A DNA stretch of 64,000 bases from Ruminimicrobiellum sp045223915 (GCA_045223915.1 JBGUZU010000015.1:62001-126000), one strand, 5' to 3'. Counted from the stretch's first letter, positions 16,491 through 25,660 are shown. Numbers and translations are program-made. The notes: generated by a model not told the origin, from the letters alone.

Positions 16491-17753
16491 ATGAAAAAAG
16501 TGTTGTATGTTTTGTTATCATTTTGTTTTGCCGGTTCGGTTAACGGTTTGTTTGCGGAAACTTTAACCTGGCAAGATTGTATTGATATGGCAAACAAAAC
16601 AAACAGTACTCTTGTAATGGCAAAACAAGATTTAAAAATTGCAGAATACGATTACAATGTTATATTAAACAAATATTATCCGTCCGTAAATTTCAGATAT
16701 GGTTTTACAAGATCTGGTAACGGGCACACGGGAAACAATTGGAGTGCAAGTTTAAACGCATCACAAACAATATACAATTTCCAGTCCAACGCACAAATAC
16801 ACAGCCAAAAAGCCACAATAAACAGAACGGTGGCACAACTTACAAAATCTTCCGCGGATGTTTATTTTTCCATAAGACAAGCATTTTTGCAAATGTGTTA
16901 TGCTCAGGAAAATATTACTCTTTTGGAAAATATTTATAACATGAGAAAACAGTCTGCCGATATTGTGAGGTTACAATATGAAGGCGGTAAAGAAAGCAGA
17001 GGTAACATGTTAAGAGCGCAGGCACAAAAACAGTCCGCTTATGTAAATGTGTCTAATGCGAAAAGAGATTTGGCGGTTGCAAGAAGAGCCCTTGCACAAA
17101 ATTTGGGAACGGAACTTTCTTCTGTATGTATGGTGGATTATAAATTGGAAGAAGTTGATGATAATACGAAAGTGGATGTTGATAATGCGGTGGCAAATTG
17201 CCCGGATGTGATACTTTCATCGTCGTCGGTAGAAATAACAAGATACAGTATAGATTCCACAAAAGGGAACCTTTATCCGAACATTTCCGCATCTGCTTCC
17301 ATAGGCGTTTCCGACGAAAACAATCCGATACCTCCTGCAGACAGCAAAAATTGGAGTGTGGGAGTAGCACTCAATTATCCTTTACTTTCCGGCGGTATTA
17401 CAAGTACATTAAATTCGGTTAAAGCGGCAAATACCGCTTTGGAAAAAGCGCAGGAAAGTTATAAACAAACAATACTTACAACAAAAACAAGTTTGGAAGA
17501 AGTTTTAGCGGATATTGAAAGAACAAAAGATAATATAGAAATTTACAGAATGTTTTTGGAAGCAGCCACTCAGAGACAAAAAGAGGCAACAATAAAATAC
17601 AGAGCGGGAACCATGGAGTTTCAAACTTGGCAGGATATTGAACAGGAATATGTAAACAACCAAATGTCGCACCTTTCCGCTTTATATAATTATAATTTAG
17701 CATTAGCTAAAAGAGACAGACTTTTAGGAGATATGCACGGAGAAATAAAATGA
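16491..17753 (+). CDS. TolC-family outer membrane channel protein
   Basis: Trimeric outer membrane efflux channel, 420 residues. Signal peptide (MKKVLYVLLSFCFAGSVNGLFA), then two outer-membrane-efflux repeats of long heptad helices: LTWQDCIDMANKTN and YEGGKESRGNMLRAQAQ in the first half, YPNISASASIG and KYRAGTMEFQTWQDIEQ in the second. First gene of a TolC-MacA-MacB set; its stop overlaps the adaptor start (ATGA). CGGAG precedes the ATG. Confidence 0.93.
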   Translation: MKKVLYVLLSFCFAGSVNGLFAETLTWQDCIDMANKTNSTLVMAKQDLKIAEYDYNVILNKYYPSVNFRYGFTRSGNGHTGNNWSASLNASQTIYNFQSNAQIHSQKATINRTVAQLTKSSADVYFSIRQAFLQMCYAQENITLLENIYNMRKQSADIVRLQYEGGKESRGNMLRAQAQKQSAYVNVSNAKRDLAVARRALAQNLGTELSSVCMVDYKLEEVDDNTKVDVDNAVANCPDVILSSSSVEITRYSIDSTKGNLYPNISASASIGVSDENNPIPPADSKNWSVGVALNYPLLSGGITSTLNSVKAANTALEKAQESYKQTILTTKTSLEEVLADIERTKDNIEIYRMFLEAATQRQKEATIKYRAGTMEFQTWQDIEQEYVNNQMSHLSALYNYNLALAKRDRLLGDMHGEIK

Positions 17754-18748
17754 AAAAAGCAGCAATAATTTTTACCGTACTTCTTGTACTCGGGATAATA
17801 ATAACTTATCAACTTAGAGATAAAAAAGAAAAAGTTGTTGAAATAAAGTATGTTCCTCATACGGTAACAACAGCCGATGTTAAAGAAGTTATTGATACTA
17901 CCGGTGAAGTTTCCGCATTAAACAGAGTGGAAATAAAACCTTCCGTTTCAGGCAGAGTAGACAGACTTTTGGTCAGTGAAGGTGACACCGTAAGAAAAGG
18001 GCAGGTGTTGGCATATTTAAGTTCTTCGGACAGAGTTGCAATACTTGACGCCGTAAGGGCAAACCCCGACGAAAACATAAAAGATTGGGAAAATACATAC
18101 AAAGCAACACCCGTAATTTCACCGATGAATGGTAAAATAATTTTAAGAAATGTTGTTGAAGGACAAACAATTTCAACTAACGATATTTTGTATGCTTTGG
18201 CAGATGAGTTGATAGTTTTGGCAAGTGTTGATGAAGCCGATATCGGTAAAATTAAAAACGGACAAAGAGCAGAAATAACACTTGATGCTTACAAAGATGT
18301 TACCATTAACGGTAAAGTGTTCCAAATTTTGGAAGAAGGTAAAAATGTAAGTAATGTTATTACATACTATGTAAAAATAAGACCGGAAAAAACGCCGGAA
18401 TTTTTTAAATCGTTAATGACGGCAAACATAGATATTATAGTGAAAGAACAAAAAGATGCCGCAGTTATTCCCTGGGACAGTTTTGTTGAAGATGAAAAGG
18501 GAGAAACTTTTGTTTTGGTCGGCGATGAAATGCAACAAAGAAGACATAAAATAACCACCGGTATTTTTGACGGAAACAATGTTGAAGTAACTTCGGGCCT
18601 TTCCAAAGGTGACACGATTTTAGTTAAACAAGACAAATATAATATTGCTACAACAAAAGAAGTGACGAAAGGATTTTTGTCTATGGGACCGGGAAAAAGA
18701 AAAAGCAACAAAGATATTTTAAATAACGGACAGAACAAAAAAGCATAA
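17750..18748 (+). CDS. MacA-like periplasmic adaptor with very short hairpin domain
   Basis: Membrane-anchored adaptor (one helix, about 3-22) that links MacB to the outer membrane channel. Two lipoyl half-motifs are seen: VSGRVDRLLVSEGDTVRKGQ and PMNGKIILRNVVEGQTI, followed by a beta-barrel and membrane-proximal domain (ADIGKIKNGQRAEIT, TGIFDGNNVEVTSGLSKGD). Only about 30 residues separate the lipoyl halves, whereas MacA has a long helical hairpin here, so the TolC-contacting part seems missing. It overlaps the tolC stop by 4 bases. The stop codon sits in a hairpin loop before macB. Confidence 0.88.
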   Translation: MKKAAIIFTVLLVLGIIITYQLRDKKEKVVEIKYVPHTVTTADVKEVIDTTGEVSALNRVEIKPSVSGRVDRLLVSEGDTVRKGQVLAYLSSSDRVAILDAVRANPDENIKDWENTYKATPVISPMNGKIILRNVVEGQTISTNDILYALADELIVLASVDEADIGKIKNGQRAEITLDAYKDVTINGKVFQILEEGKNVSNVITYYVKIRPEKTPEFFKSLMTANIDIIVKEQKDAAVIPWDSFVEDEKGETFVLVGDEMQQRRHKITTGIFDGNNVEVTSGLSKGDTILVKQDKYNIATTKEVTKGFLSMGPGKRKSNKDILNNGQNKKA

Positions 18749-18758
18749 GTGCTTTTTT
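18737..18758 (+). terminator. Hairpin with macA stop codon in its loop
   Basis: Perfect 9-bp stem AAAAAAGCA / TGCTTTTTT with loop TAAG containing the TAA stop. The 3' arm ends in six T, so it may act as a weak terminator or attenuator between macA and macB. Confidence 0.5.
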
Positions 18759-18892
18759 GGAAGAATAGAGATATAGGAAAAGTCGTTTATAGTTTATGGT
18801 TGGTAGTTTATAGTTTAATGTTAAAATTTGCAAAGCAAATTTTACATTTGAACTTCAAATCTTCCAATCATCAAATCTTCCAATCTTCAAAA
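18759..18892. repeat. Composite intergenic repeat between macA and macB
   Basis: GGAAGAATAG tract, then GTTTATAGTTTATGGTTGG tract (18784-18818), palindrome AAATTTGC-AAA-GCAAATTT and a CTTCCAATCATCAAATC tract (18857-18889). The last 70 bases closely match 12326-12402, including the following xCGGAGxATTTTTT ribosome-site context. Confidence 0.7.
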
Positions 18893-18912
18893 AATTCGGA
18901 GAATTTTTTACT

Positions 18913-20868
18913 GTGGAAAAGCATGTACCATTATTACAAATAAAAAATATTACCAAAGTTTATAATGTCGGTGATAACAGACTCGACATTTTAAGAGGTA
19001 TAAACTTAACCGTTGAAGAAGGTGAGTTTGTAGCCATTATGGGCCCTTCCGGTTCAGGTAAATCCACTTTGATGCACATATTAGGTTTGCTCGACAGGCC
19101 TACCGACGGTGTATATGAAATATACGGTGAAAATGTTTTAAAGTTTAATGATAATCAAACAGCATTTTTAAGATCAAAAATTATAGGTTTTGTTTTTCAA
19201 CAGTATAACTTGTTAAACAAAATGACTGCTGCGGATAATGTTGCTTTACCTATGGTATATTCCGGCGGTAAAAACAGAAAAGAAAAATCGGAACAGTTGC
19301 TTAAAGAAGTAGGATTAAGTGACAGAATAGAACATAAACCTACACAACTTTCCGGCGGGCAACAACAAAGAGTTGCAATAGCAAGATCGTTGGTGAATGA
19401 TCCTAAAATAATTTTTGCCGATGAACCTACGGGAAATTTATCTTCAAAACAATCCAACGAAATAATGCAGATATTAACCGATTTAAACAAGAAAGGTATA
19501 AGTGTTATTTTGGTTACTCACGAACCGGATATTGCAAAATGGGCAGACAGACTTATAATGATTAAAGACGGACAAGTGTTGTCCGATACAATTCAAAAGA
19601 AAAAAGAAAGAAAAGATACGGAACCGTTAAAAATAAAAAAAGAAAGTTCACATTTAAGTATAGCCGAATTTGCGGAAAACTTTTTTTCGGCAATAAGAGC
19701 AATTATTTCAAACAAAACAAGATCCATTTTAACTATGCTTGGTATTATCATAGGTGTTGCTTCAATTATTTCCATGTTGGCGTTAGGTAACGGAGCACAA
19801 AAGGCACTTGAACAACAAATAACATCTATGGGAACCAATTTATTATATTTGATGCCGGGAAGAATTTCGTTGGGCGGTGTTTCCGGTACGGTTGCAAGAA
19901 GAATATATTTAAAAGATGTTGAAGCACTCGCGGAAAATACGGAACTGATAAAAAATATAGATCCGAATGTCAGCGGGTCGGCACAGGTGGTTTACGGTAA
20001 TAAAAATACAAACACTTCCATTACCGGTGCTACACCTATATACCAATATTTACAAAATGCAGTTCCGCAATACGGAAGATTTTTTACAAGATCCGAAAAT
20101 GAGAATTTATCGAAAGTGTGTGTTATAGGAACAACGGTAGTAAAGAATCTTTTCGGTAACGAAAATCCCGTAGGTAAATATATTAAGATTAACAGAAAAC
20201 AGTTTAGAGTTATAGGAATACTTCCAGTAAAAGGTGCGCAAGGTTACAGAGATGGTGACGATATGGTTATAGTTCCGTTAAATACCGCAATGAAAAGATT
20301 GTTCGGAACAAACTATGTATCTTCCGTTGCCGTTGAAGTGCAAGACGGGAAAATGAGCGAAACGGAAACTTACTTGTTGCAAACAATGCTTGAAAGAAAT
20401 AAACTGACATCAGAACAGGCGGATGCTTTCAGAATAAGAAATATGTCGGACATGATACAAATGCTTACATCAACAACACAAACCATGACAATGCTTTTAG
20501 GTGCCGTTGCCGGTATCTCGTTAATAGTCGGCGGTATCGGCATTATGAATATAATGCTTGTAAGTGTAAGCGAAAGAACAAGAGAAATAGGTTTAAGAAA
20601 AGCAATAGGAGCAACAAAAATAGCAGTTCTTTTACAATTTTTAATAGAGTCTTCGGTACTGTCTTTGCTGGGCGGTATACTCGGTGTAAGTTTAGGTATC
20701 GGTATATCCGTGGTTGTATCTAAAGTTGCGGGTTGGGCAACCTTTATATCTACTTTTTCAATTGTTTTGGCTGTGGGTTTTTCCGCAATAGTAGGTATTT
20801 TGTTCGGGTTGTGGCCTGCGAAAAAAGCATCGGAACTGTCGCCGATCGAAGCTCTAAGATACGACTAA
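18913..20868 (+). CDS. macB: MacB-type ABC transporter, ATPase fused to FtsX-like permease
   Basis: 651 residues. N-terminal ATPase: Walker A GPSGSGKST (about 44), signature LSGGQQQRVAI, Walker B IIFADEPTGNLSS, H-loop VTHEPD. C-terminal MacB/FtsX part: first helix near SILTMLGIIIGVASIISML, a large periplasmic domain, then three helices with GGIGIMNIMLVSVSERTREIGLRKAIGAT. MacB does mechanotransmission: it powers export of substrates from the periplasm through adaptor and TolC. The start is GTG with GGAG 11 bases upstream; no ATG in frame fits. Confidence 0.93.
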   Translation: MEKHVPLLQIKNITKVYNVGDNRLDILRGINLTVEEGEFVAIMGPSGSGKSTLMHILGLLDRPTDGVYEIYGENVLKFNDNQTAFLRSKIIGFVFQQYNLLNKMTAADNVALPMVYSGGKNRKEKSEQLLKEVGLSDRIEHKPTQLSGGQQQRVAIARSLVNDPKIIFADEPTGNLSSKQSNEIMQILTDLNKKGISVILVTHEPDIAKWADRLIMIKDGQVLSDTIQKKKERKDTEPLKIKKESSHLSIAEFAENFFSAIRAIISNKTRSILTMLGIIIGVASIISMLALGNGAQKALEQQITSMGTNLLYLMPGRISLGGVSGTVARRIYLKDVEALAENTELIKNIDPNVSGSAQVVYGNKNTNTSITGATPIYQYLQNAVPQYGRFFTRSENENLSKVCVIGTTVVKNLFGNENPVGKYIKINRKQFRVIGILPVKGAQGYRDGDDMVIVPLNTAMKRLFGTNYVSSVAVEVQDGKMSETETYLLQTMLERNKLTSEQADAFRIRNMSDMIQMLTSTTQTMTMLLGAVAGISLIVGGIGIMNIMLVSVSERTREIGLRKAIGATKIAVLLQFLIESSVLSLLGGILGVSLGIGISVVVSKVAGWATFISTFSIVLAVGFSAIVGILFGLWPAKKASELSPIEALRYD

Positions 20869-20879
20869 CGTCTTATCTT
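20856..20879 (+). other. Hairpin with macB stop codon in its loop
   Basis: AAGATACGAC (20856-20865) pairs with GTCTTATCTT (20870-20879), 9 of 10 pairs. The 4-base loop holds the TAA stop. It is directly followed by a second, larger hairpin whose 5' arm it overlaps by two bases. Confidence 0.5.
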
Positions 20880-20961
20880 TTGAATTTATATGTCGTTATG
20901 TCGGAACTCATTTACATGTTATCGTAAACTTCGTTCCGACATGCCTAATCTAAATTCAAAA
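20878..20961. other. Large nested palindrome downstream of macB
   Basis: Three stacked helices: TTTTGAATTTA / TAAATTCAAAA (11 bp, outer), ATGTCGGAAC / GTTCCGACAT (10 bp, middle), TTTAC / GTAAA (5 bp, inner), with 8-base apical loop. No T run follows, so it is not a normal terminator. It could be an mRNA 3' end protector, a structured RNA or a palindromic repeat unit. Confidence 0.6.
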
Positions 20962-20975
20962 TATTGCCCCGAAGG

Positions 20976-21004
20976 TTGACGGATTATCTTTTTAGTTCTA
21001 TATT
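20976..21004 (+). promoter_or_regulatory. Promoter of the first Spy-like gene
   Basis: TTGACG, 17-base spacer, TATATT. The transcript would start near 21011, giving a leader of about 84 bases before a strong AAAGGAGG site. Confidence 0.6.
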
Positions 21005-21094
21005 TTTTGTAACTTTGTTAGTTTAGATATAGTCTTAATTATGCATTGTATATTGTAAATTAAAAATTATAAATTGTAGTTTAAAGGAGGCAGT

Positions 21095-21613
21095 ATGAAA
21101 AAAATTTTAAGTTTGGCAGTAGCGTTGTTAGTAACAACTTCGTTGTATGCAGTACCACCGCAGGATAAAGGTGATATGTCGGAACCGCCACAAATGCATC
21201 ATCAAAAAATGGGGATTGATTTTGCAAAAATTGCCAAAGAATTGAACATTACCGATGAACAAAAAGATAAATTGAATGAAATGATGAAAGAAGATATGTC
21301 GAGAAAAAAAGAATTGAGACAAGTAATCAGGCAAAAAATGGAAGCCATAGATGAAGAATTGTTGAAAGAAAATGTTGATATGAATGTAATAAATCAATTG
21401 GCAGCGGAAATTCAACAAACGAGTGCCGATATTTCAAGAATAAACATTGAAAGTAAATTAAAAGTAAGAAGTGTTTTATCTTTTGAACAATACACAAAAA
21501 TGGAACAAAACAGAAAAGAAATGATGAAGAATTTCAAAAAAGATAAACCTGCAAATGCCGAAGAGAAAGTTCAACCTAAAAAGGATAAGAAAGATAAAAA
21601 AGGAAAAAAATAA
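21095..21613 (+). CDS. Spy/CpxP-like LTXXQ periplasmic protein
   Basis: 172 residues with a signal peptide (MKKILSLAVALLVTTSLYA), then an all-helical domain. ELNITDEQKDKLNEM and LSFEQYTKMEQNRKEMM are two LTxxQ-type motifs as in Spy, CpxP and zinc-resistance proteins. The C-terminus is very Lys-rich. Family members are ATP-independent periplasmic chaperones or metal/stress sensors. It follows the efflux set but has its own promoter. It resembles the gene at 43059. Confidence 0.8.
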   Translation: MKKILSLAVALLVTTSLYAVPPQDKGDMSEPPQMHHQKMGIDFAKIAKELNITDEQKDKLNEMMKEDMSRKKELRQVIRQKMEAIDEELLKENVDMNVINQLAAEIQQTSADISRINIESKLKVRSVLSFEQYTKMEQNRKEMMKNFKKDKPANAEEKVQPKKDKKDKKGKK

Positions 21614-21623
21614 TTTATAAAAT

Positions 21624-21659
21624 AAAAAAGGCAGAGAGAAAAATCTCTCTGCCTTTTTT
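21624..21659. terminator. Bidirectional terminator between Spy-like gene and patatin gene
   Basis: Perfect 16-bp stem (AAAAAAGGCAGAGAGA / TCTCTCTGCCTTTTTT) with 4-base loop. T runs are present on both strands and serve the two convergent genes. Confidence 0.93.
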
Positions 21660-21671
21660 ATGTGTAAAAAA

Positions 21672-22613
21672 TTAAAACAGCGCCGCTTTTAAATTTTTAT
21701 CGTCATGTTTAAATATTTTTTTTATGAATCTTTTACATTTTGCTGTCGGAGTATTATATTTTTTCAGTTTATTTTTTATTTCGGTAATCTTTGATTCTGC
21801 AGCTTTTTTTCCTTCGTTTACCATCAAATTAAATTTGTTAAATTCTGACCATGATATTTGTTTTATGTTGGGTTCTATTATAACATCTGCCTGTTTTATA
21901 AGTATTTCATAAAATAAATGACTTGCAATAAAATTGCATCTGTTCATAATATCTTTTGCATTTGTAGGTAATGTCTCTAAAGTTTTTAGTTTGCTTTTAA
22001 CATCGGATGCCAAAACAAAGTCTGCTCCGAACATTTTTGCTACCGATACCGGTGTAACATTGACATGTGCTCCGTCAGTGTACCAAACATTATCTATATT
22101 TACGGGAGGGAAAACTCCCGGAATTGAAGCGGATGCCAAAACGATTTTTCTTAAAGAACCTTTAGTAAATATTTTTTCTTTACCGTTAGTGATATCTGTT
22201 GCTACACAAGCAAAAGGGATTGCCGTTTCGGAAATATCCATATCCGGAACAACGGTATCAACTAAATCTTCTAAAATTGAGTGTGATAAAAATGAGCTGC
22301 CGCCTTCTTGTGAACCGTACTTAACGAATTCCCTTGCTTTTCTTATTAAACTTCTTGCGGAAGTTACTTGGTTTTCATCTTGCATTTTTTGCATGTTCAT
22401 TTTTGAAAACAATTTGTTAAAGAAATAATCCTTTAATGTTTTTTCTATTTCGGCAGGCTTTTGCTCGATAGCATATAGAGCACCGATTATGGAGCCCATA
22501 GATGTTCCGGTGATGTAGTCAAATTTGATATTGTGTGATTCCAAAACTTTTAACACACCGATATGTGCTAAAGCTCTTGCTCCTCCACCGCCTAATGCTA
22601 TCGCCGTTTTCAT
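21672..22613 (-). CDS. Patatin-like phospholipase (RssA type)
   Basis: 313 residues. Oxyanion loop GGGGARALAHIGVL at the N-terminus, nucleophile GTSMGS (Ser about 42) and catalytic Asp in TDGAHVN, giving the Ser-Asp dyad of patatins. No signal peptide, so cytoplasmic or peripheral. Likely a lipid acyl hydrolase. It lies 16 bases after rlmN in the same direction, so it is probably the last gene of an htpX-rlmN-patatin operon. Confidence 0.9.
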   Translation of the reverse strand: MKTAIALGGGGARALAHIGVLKVLESHNIKFDYITGTSMGSIIGALYAIEQKPAEIEKTLKDYFFNKLFSKMNMQKMQDENQVTSARSLIRKAREFVKYGSQEGGSSFLSHSILEDLVDTVVPDMDISETAIPFACVATDITNGKEKIFTKGSLRKIVLASASIPGVFPPVNIDNVWYTDGAHVNVTPVSVAKMFGADFVLASDVKSKLKTLETLPTNAKDIMNRCNFIASHLFYEILIKQADVIIEPNIKQISWSEFNKFNLMVNEGKKAAESKITEIKNKLKKYNTPTAKCKRFIKKIFKHDDKNLKAALF

Positions 22614-22629
22614 TACTTTTATCCTCTTT

Positions 22630-23676
22630 TTATTTCTTTCCTAATTGCCCGCATGCCGCACCGATATCCAACCCTTTGGGTTCTCTTATGTTTACTGTTA
22701 TACCGTTCAATTTTAATATTTTTTTAAAGTTTAGTATAGATACTTGTAACGGGGTTTTGTAATCGAAACTGTTTGTTTCGTTGTAAGGTATTAAGTTTAC
22801 TTGTACACTCGGATTTACAAGACCGTTTACTTTCATAAGTCTTGCAAGTCTGTGAGCATCCGTTGATGTATCGTTGAAATCTTTCAATAAAATATATTCT
22901 ATTGTTACTCTTGAACTTGTCTTTTTAAGATAGTATTTGCAAACATTTAGTAAATCGGATATTGTTGAACCGAAATTATTGGGAATTATTTTTGCTCTTT
23001 GTTTATCTTCGGTTGCATGTAAAGAAAGTGCAAATCTTACGCCATACATTTCGTTTGCAAGATTTTTTATCGCCGGAATTATTCCCATAGATGAAACGGT
23101 AATATGTCTTTTACCGATATTCATTTCTTTTTTTGATATCAGAGTTTTTATTACAGATGTTAAGTTTTTATAGTTCAACATCGGTTCGCCCATACCCATA
23201 AACAAAACACCGGAAATTCTTTCTTTGATATCATTTTCTATATGTAAAATTTCTTCCAAAATTTCGCCTCTGGATAAATTTCTTACAAATTTGGTTTTGC
23301 CCGATAAACAAAATTTGCAGGAAACAGGACACCCTACCTGAGTGGAAATACAAACTGTTTTTTTATTGTCTGCAGGTAAACATACCGCATAAATATACTT
23401 GTTATCGTAAGTTCTAAATGTGTAGCGGACTGTTCCGTCAAGAATAGATTCATCTTTAATTACATTTGTAAAACTTCTCAATGTAAAAGATGATTCAAGA
23501 TTTCCTCTTATATCTTTAGATATGTTTGTAAAATTTTCAAAATCCAAAACTTTTTTTGAGTATATCCATTGAATTATTTGATCTGTTCTGTAATTTTCGT
23601 TGACGATAGGTTTTAAAACCGAATATAATTGTTTGGTTTCTATGTCCAGTAAGAATTGCTTTTTTTGTTTAGCCAT
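22630..23676 (-). CDS. rlmN: Dual-specificity 23S rRNA/tRNA adenine-C2 methyltransferase
   Basis: Radical SAM enzyme methylating A2503 of 23S rRNA and A37 of some tRNAs. CX3CX2C cluster motif in VGCPVSCKFC (about 113-122), GMGEPMLNY, SLHATEDKQRAKI, and the C-terminal GAACGQL whose Cys carries the methyl intermediate. The length of 348 residues is normal. Its ATG shares one base with the htpX stop (TAATG). Confidence 0.96.
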   Translation of the reverse strand: MAKQKKQFLLDIETKQLYSVLKPIVNENYRTDQIIQWIYSKKVLDFENFTNISKDIRGNLESSFTLRSFTNVIKDESILDGTVRYTFRTYDNKYIYAVCLPADNKKTVCISTQVGCPVSCKFCLSGKTKFVRNLSRGEILEEILHIENDIKERISGVLFMGMGEPMLNYKNLTSVIKTLISKKEMNIGKRHITVSSMGIIPAIKNLANEMYGVRFALSLHATEDKQRAKIIPNNFGSTISDLLNVCKYYLKKTSSRVTIEYILLKDFNDTSTDAHRLARLMKVNGLVNPSVQVNLIPYNETNSFDYKTPLQVSILNFKKILKLNGITVNIREPKGLDIGAACGQLGKK

Positions 23677-24554
23677 TAATATATCACCTTTGGGATTTCT
23701 TTATTACCTTTATTAAAAGTTCCGGCCATTGCTTCAAGTCTTTTTATTCTTTCATCTATAGGAGGATGTGTAGAAAATAAACCTTGCAAACTTTTACCTG
23801 TTAAAGGATTAACTATAAACATATGTGCCGTAGTTTCGGATACATTGTTTTGTTGTCTGGAGTTACCGTAAGCTAATTTTCTTAATGCGGAAGCAAGTGC
23901 TAAAGGATCACCCGACATTTTTGCGCCGTCCGCATCTGCAATATATTCTCTAGATCTTGAAATTGCCATTTGTATAAGACTTGCTGCAACAGGGGCAAGT
24001 ATCATTAAAAGCAAGGCAATGATTATATTTGAATTATTTCTGTCGTTTCTTCCTCCGCTAAACAAAAAGCCCATTCTTACAAGAGTCATAATGGCACCCG
24101 CAAAAGTTGCTGCTATACAACTGATTAAAATATCTCTGTTTTTTACATGGGCAAGTTCGTGAGCAAGAACTCCTCTTAATTCTCTGTCGTCCAATATCCT
24201 TAAAATACCTTCGGTAACGGCAACAGCGGCATGTTGCGGATTTCTGCCGGTGGCAAAAGCATTTGGCATATTTGTATTTATTTTATAAATTTTCGGAACG
24301 GGAATTTTTGCTTCCATGGCAAGTTCGGATACTATGCTGTGAAGTCTCGGATCCTGTTCTTGTGATACGGGTTTTGCTCTGTATGCTGCAAGAACCATTG
24401 AATCGGAAAAAAAATATGATATGAAATTTGTTATTATGGCAAGAATCAAGGCTATCTGCATTCCTCTGACTCCGCCGAGAAGTTGACCTATAAACAGGAA
24501 GAAAATTGTCATTAATAATAACAGAAAAAAAGTTTTAATTGAATTTCCGTTCAT
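23676..24554 (-). CDS. htpX: M48-family membrane protease HtpX
   Basis: Inner-membrane zinc endopeptidase for quality control of membrane proteins. Two N-terminal transmembrane helices (about 6-50), HELAHVKNRD zinc motif (HExxH, about 140), two further helices (CIAATFAGAIMTLV and IIIALLLMILAPVAASLI), SREYIADADGA with the third zinc ligand, C-terminal FSTHPPIDERIKRLE. The start is the ATG at 24554 with AGAGG upstream; the TTG two codons earlier is not needed. First gene of the operon. Confidence 0.95.
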   Translation of the reverse strand: MNGNSIKTFFLLLLMTIFFLFIGQLLGGVRGMQIALILAIITNFISYFFSDSMVLAAYRAKPVSQEQDPRLHSIVSELAMEAKIPVPKIYKINTNMPNAFATGRNPQHAAVAVTEGILRILDDRELRGVLAHELAHVKNRDILISCIAATFAGAIMTLVRMGFLFSGGRNDRNNSNIIIALLLMILAPVAASLIQMAISRSREYIADADGAKMSGDPLALASALRKLAYGNSRQQNNVSETTAHMFIVNPLTGKSLQGLFSTHPPIDERIKRLEAMAGTFNKGNKEIPKVIY

Positions 24555-24613
24555 TATCAAACCTCTTTTAACAAAATGGTTACAATATTATACTAAAATT
24601 TTTTTTATTTTGT

Positions 24614-24642
24614 TTGAAAAATGGTATACAAAATTATAAAAT
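24614..24642 (+). promoter_or_regulatory. Promoter placing transcript start on the ATG (leaderless)
   Basis: TTGAAA (24614-24619), 17-base spacer, TAAAAT (24637-24642). The ATG at 24650 begins 7 bases after the -10, exactly where transcription should start, and there is no Shine-Dalgarno sequence. Confidence 0.6.
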
Positions 24643-24649
24643 ATACAAA

Positions 24650-25309
24650 ATGTCTATACTATCTAATTGTGAAATTAAATGTAGTTGCGGAGAAACTTTC
24701 GAAGCTGAGCTTTGGAAGGCAATAAATGTGTTTGATGATCCCGATTTAAAAGAGGTTCTTTTATCGGGAAGATTTAACACTGTAGAATGTCCTAAATGTC
24801 ATAAAGTATTTTATCACGAACATTTCTTCATGTACCAAGATCTTCAAAACGAACTTATTGCTTATGTCTATCCTAAAGAAGATGAAAAAAGTGCAAAAAG
24901 TTTAAGAAAAAAGATGTTGTCCGATTTTGCTTCGTTATCTAAAGATATAGAAGAGTTGGCCGAAATAGATTTTGAGCCCGTAATATATTTCGGTGTGGAA
25001 GATTTAATAAATACAATAAAAAATGAAGATTATATAAAAGATGAAATAGATATATTGAACTTCATTGCAAAAAGAATAGAACTTGATTTAATAAAGATAA
25101 AACCTTCAAAAGCAAGAAATTTATGTATCTTACACACAATTCCAAAAAGCAAAAAATCGAGCGGTGACATAAAAAAAGATATTGTCTCCGGTTTGGAACA
25201 ATTGTTGAAATATAACCCGAATTTAGTTGAATATGAAAATTTTCTTGCAAGAATAAAACAAAATATTTCTTGTTTAGACGAAATTCTTTTACATAAAAAA
25301 GAAAAATGA
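24650..25309 (+). CDS. CpXC-domain protein
   Basis: 219 residues. N-terminal CpXC-type domain: IKCSCGETFEAELWKAIN followed about 40 residues later by VECPKCHKVFYHEHFF, giving the C-x-C and C-x-x-C pairs of a probable zinc site. The rest is helical and charged without a recognised domain. A TTG at 24614 is in frame but coincides with the -35 box, so I take the ATG at 24650. The gene overlaps the next small membrane gene by ATGA. Function unknown. Confidence 0.75.
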   Translation: MSILSNCEIKCSCGETFEAELWKAINVFDDPDLKEVLLSGRFNTVECPKCHKVFYHEHFFMYQDLQNELIAYVYPKEDEKSAKSLRKKMLSDFASLSKDIEELAEIDFEPVIYFGVEDLINTIKNEDYIKDEIDILNFIAKRIELDLIKIKPSKARNLCILHTIPKSKKSSGDIKKDIVSGLEQLLKYNPNLVEYENFLARIKQNISCLDEILLHKKEK

Positions 25310-25641
25310 CGTTAGAACAGATAATAGGAATTATCTTAATTTTGATAAATGTCCCTTTCGGTTGGGGCGGAGCTTTGATTTGCGGATACTACGGCCAAAA
25401 AACCGGCAAAAAATTCTTTTACATTTTATCGGTTGCTGTTTATATATTATCTTGGGTTATGCTTTCGGTAGGTGTTTTATTATGCGGAAAGCCGTATGCC
25501 GAGTATATAATTGAAAATTATGTTGCAAAATATATAGTTCCGACAGTTTTTGTTATTTTGGTAGCTGTAATAGTGATTTTGTTTGTTTACAGAAAGAAAA
25601 TATTTAAAAAACATAGAAATGGAAATGAAAAAACTTATTGA
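25306..25641 (+). CDS. Small membrane protein of unknown function
   Basis: 111 residues with three hydrophobic segments (about 4-28, 37-60 and 76-97) and a basic C-terminal tail (KKIFKKHRN). Start overlaps the CpXC stop (ATGA), so the two are probably made together. No family recognised. Confidence 0.75.
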   Translation: MTLEQIIGIILILINVPFGWGGALICGYYGQKTGKKFFYILSVAVYILSWVMLSVGVLLCGKPYAEYIIENYVAKYIVPTVFVILVAVIVILFVYRKKIFKKHRNGNEKTY

Positions 25642-25660
25642 TTTTTCTTATTGATTTTAG

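Noticed and set aside
18749..18943. 64-residue frame between macA and macB
   Set aside because: Consists of repeat sequence, has no ribosome site and overlaps macB.
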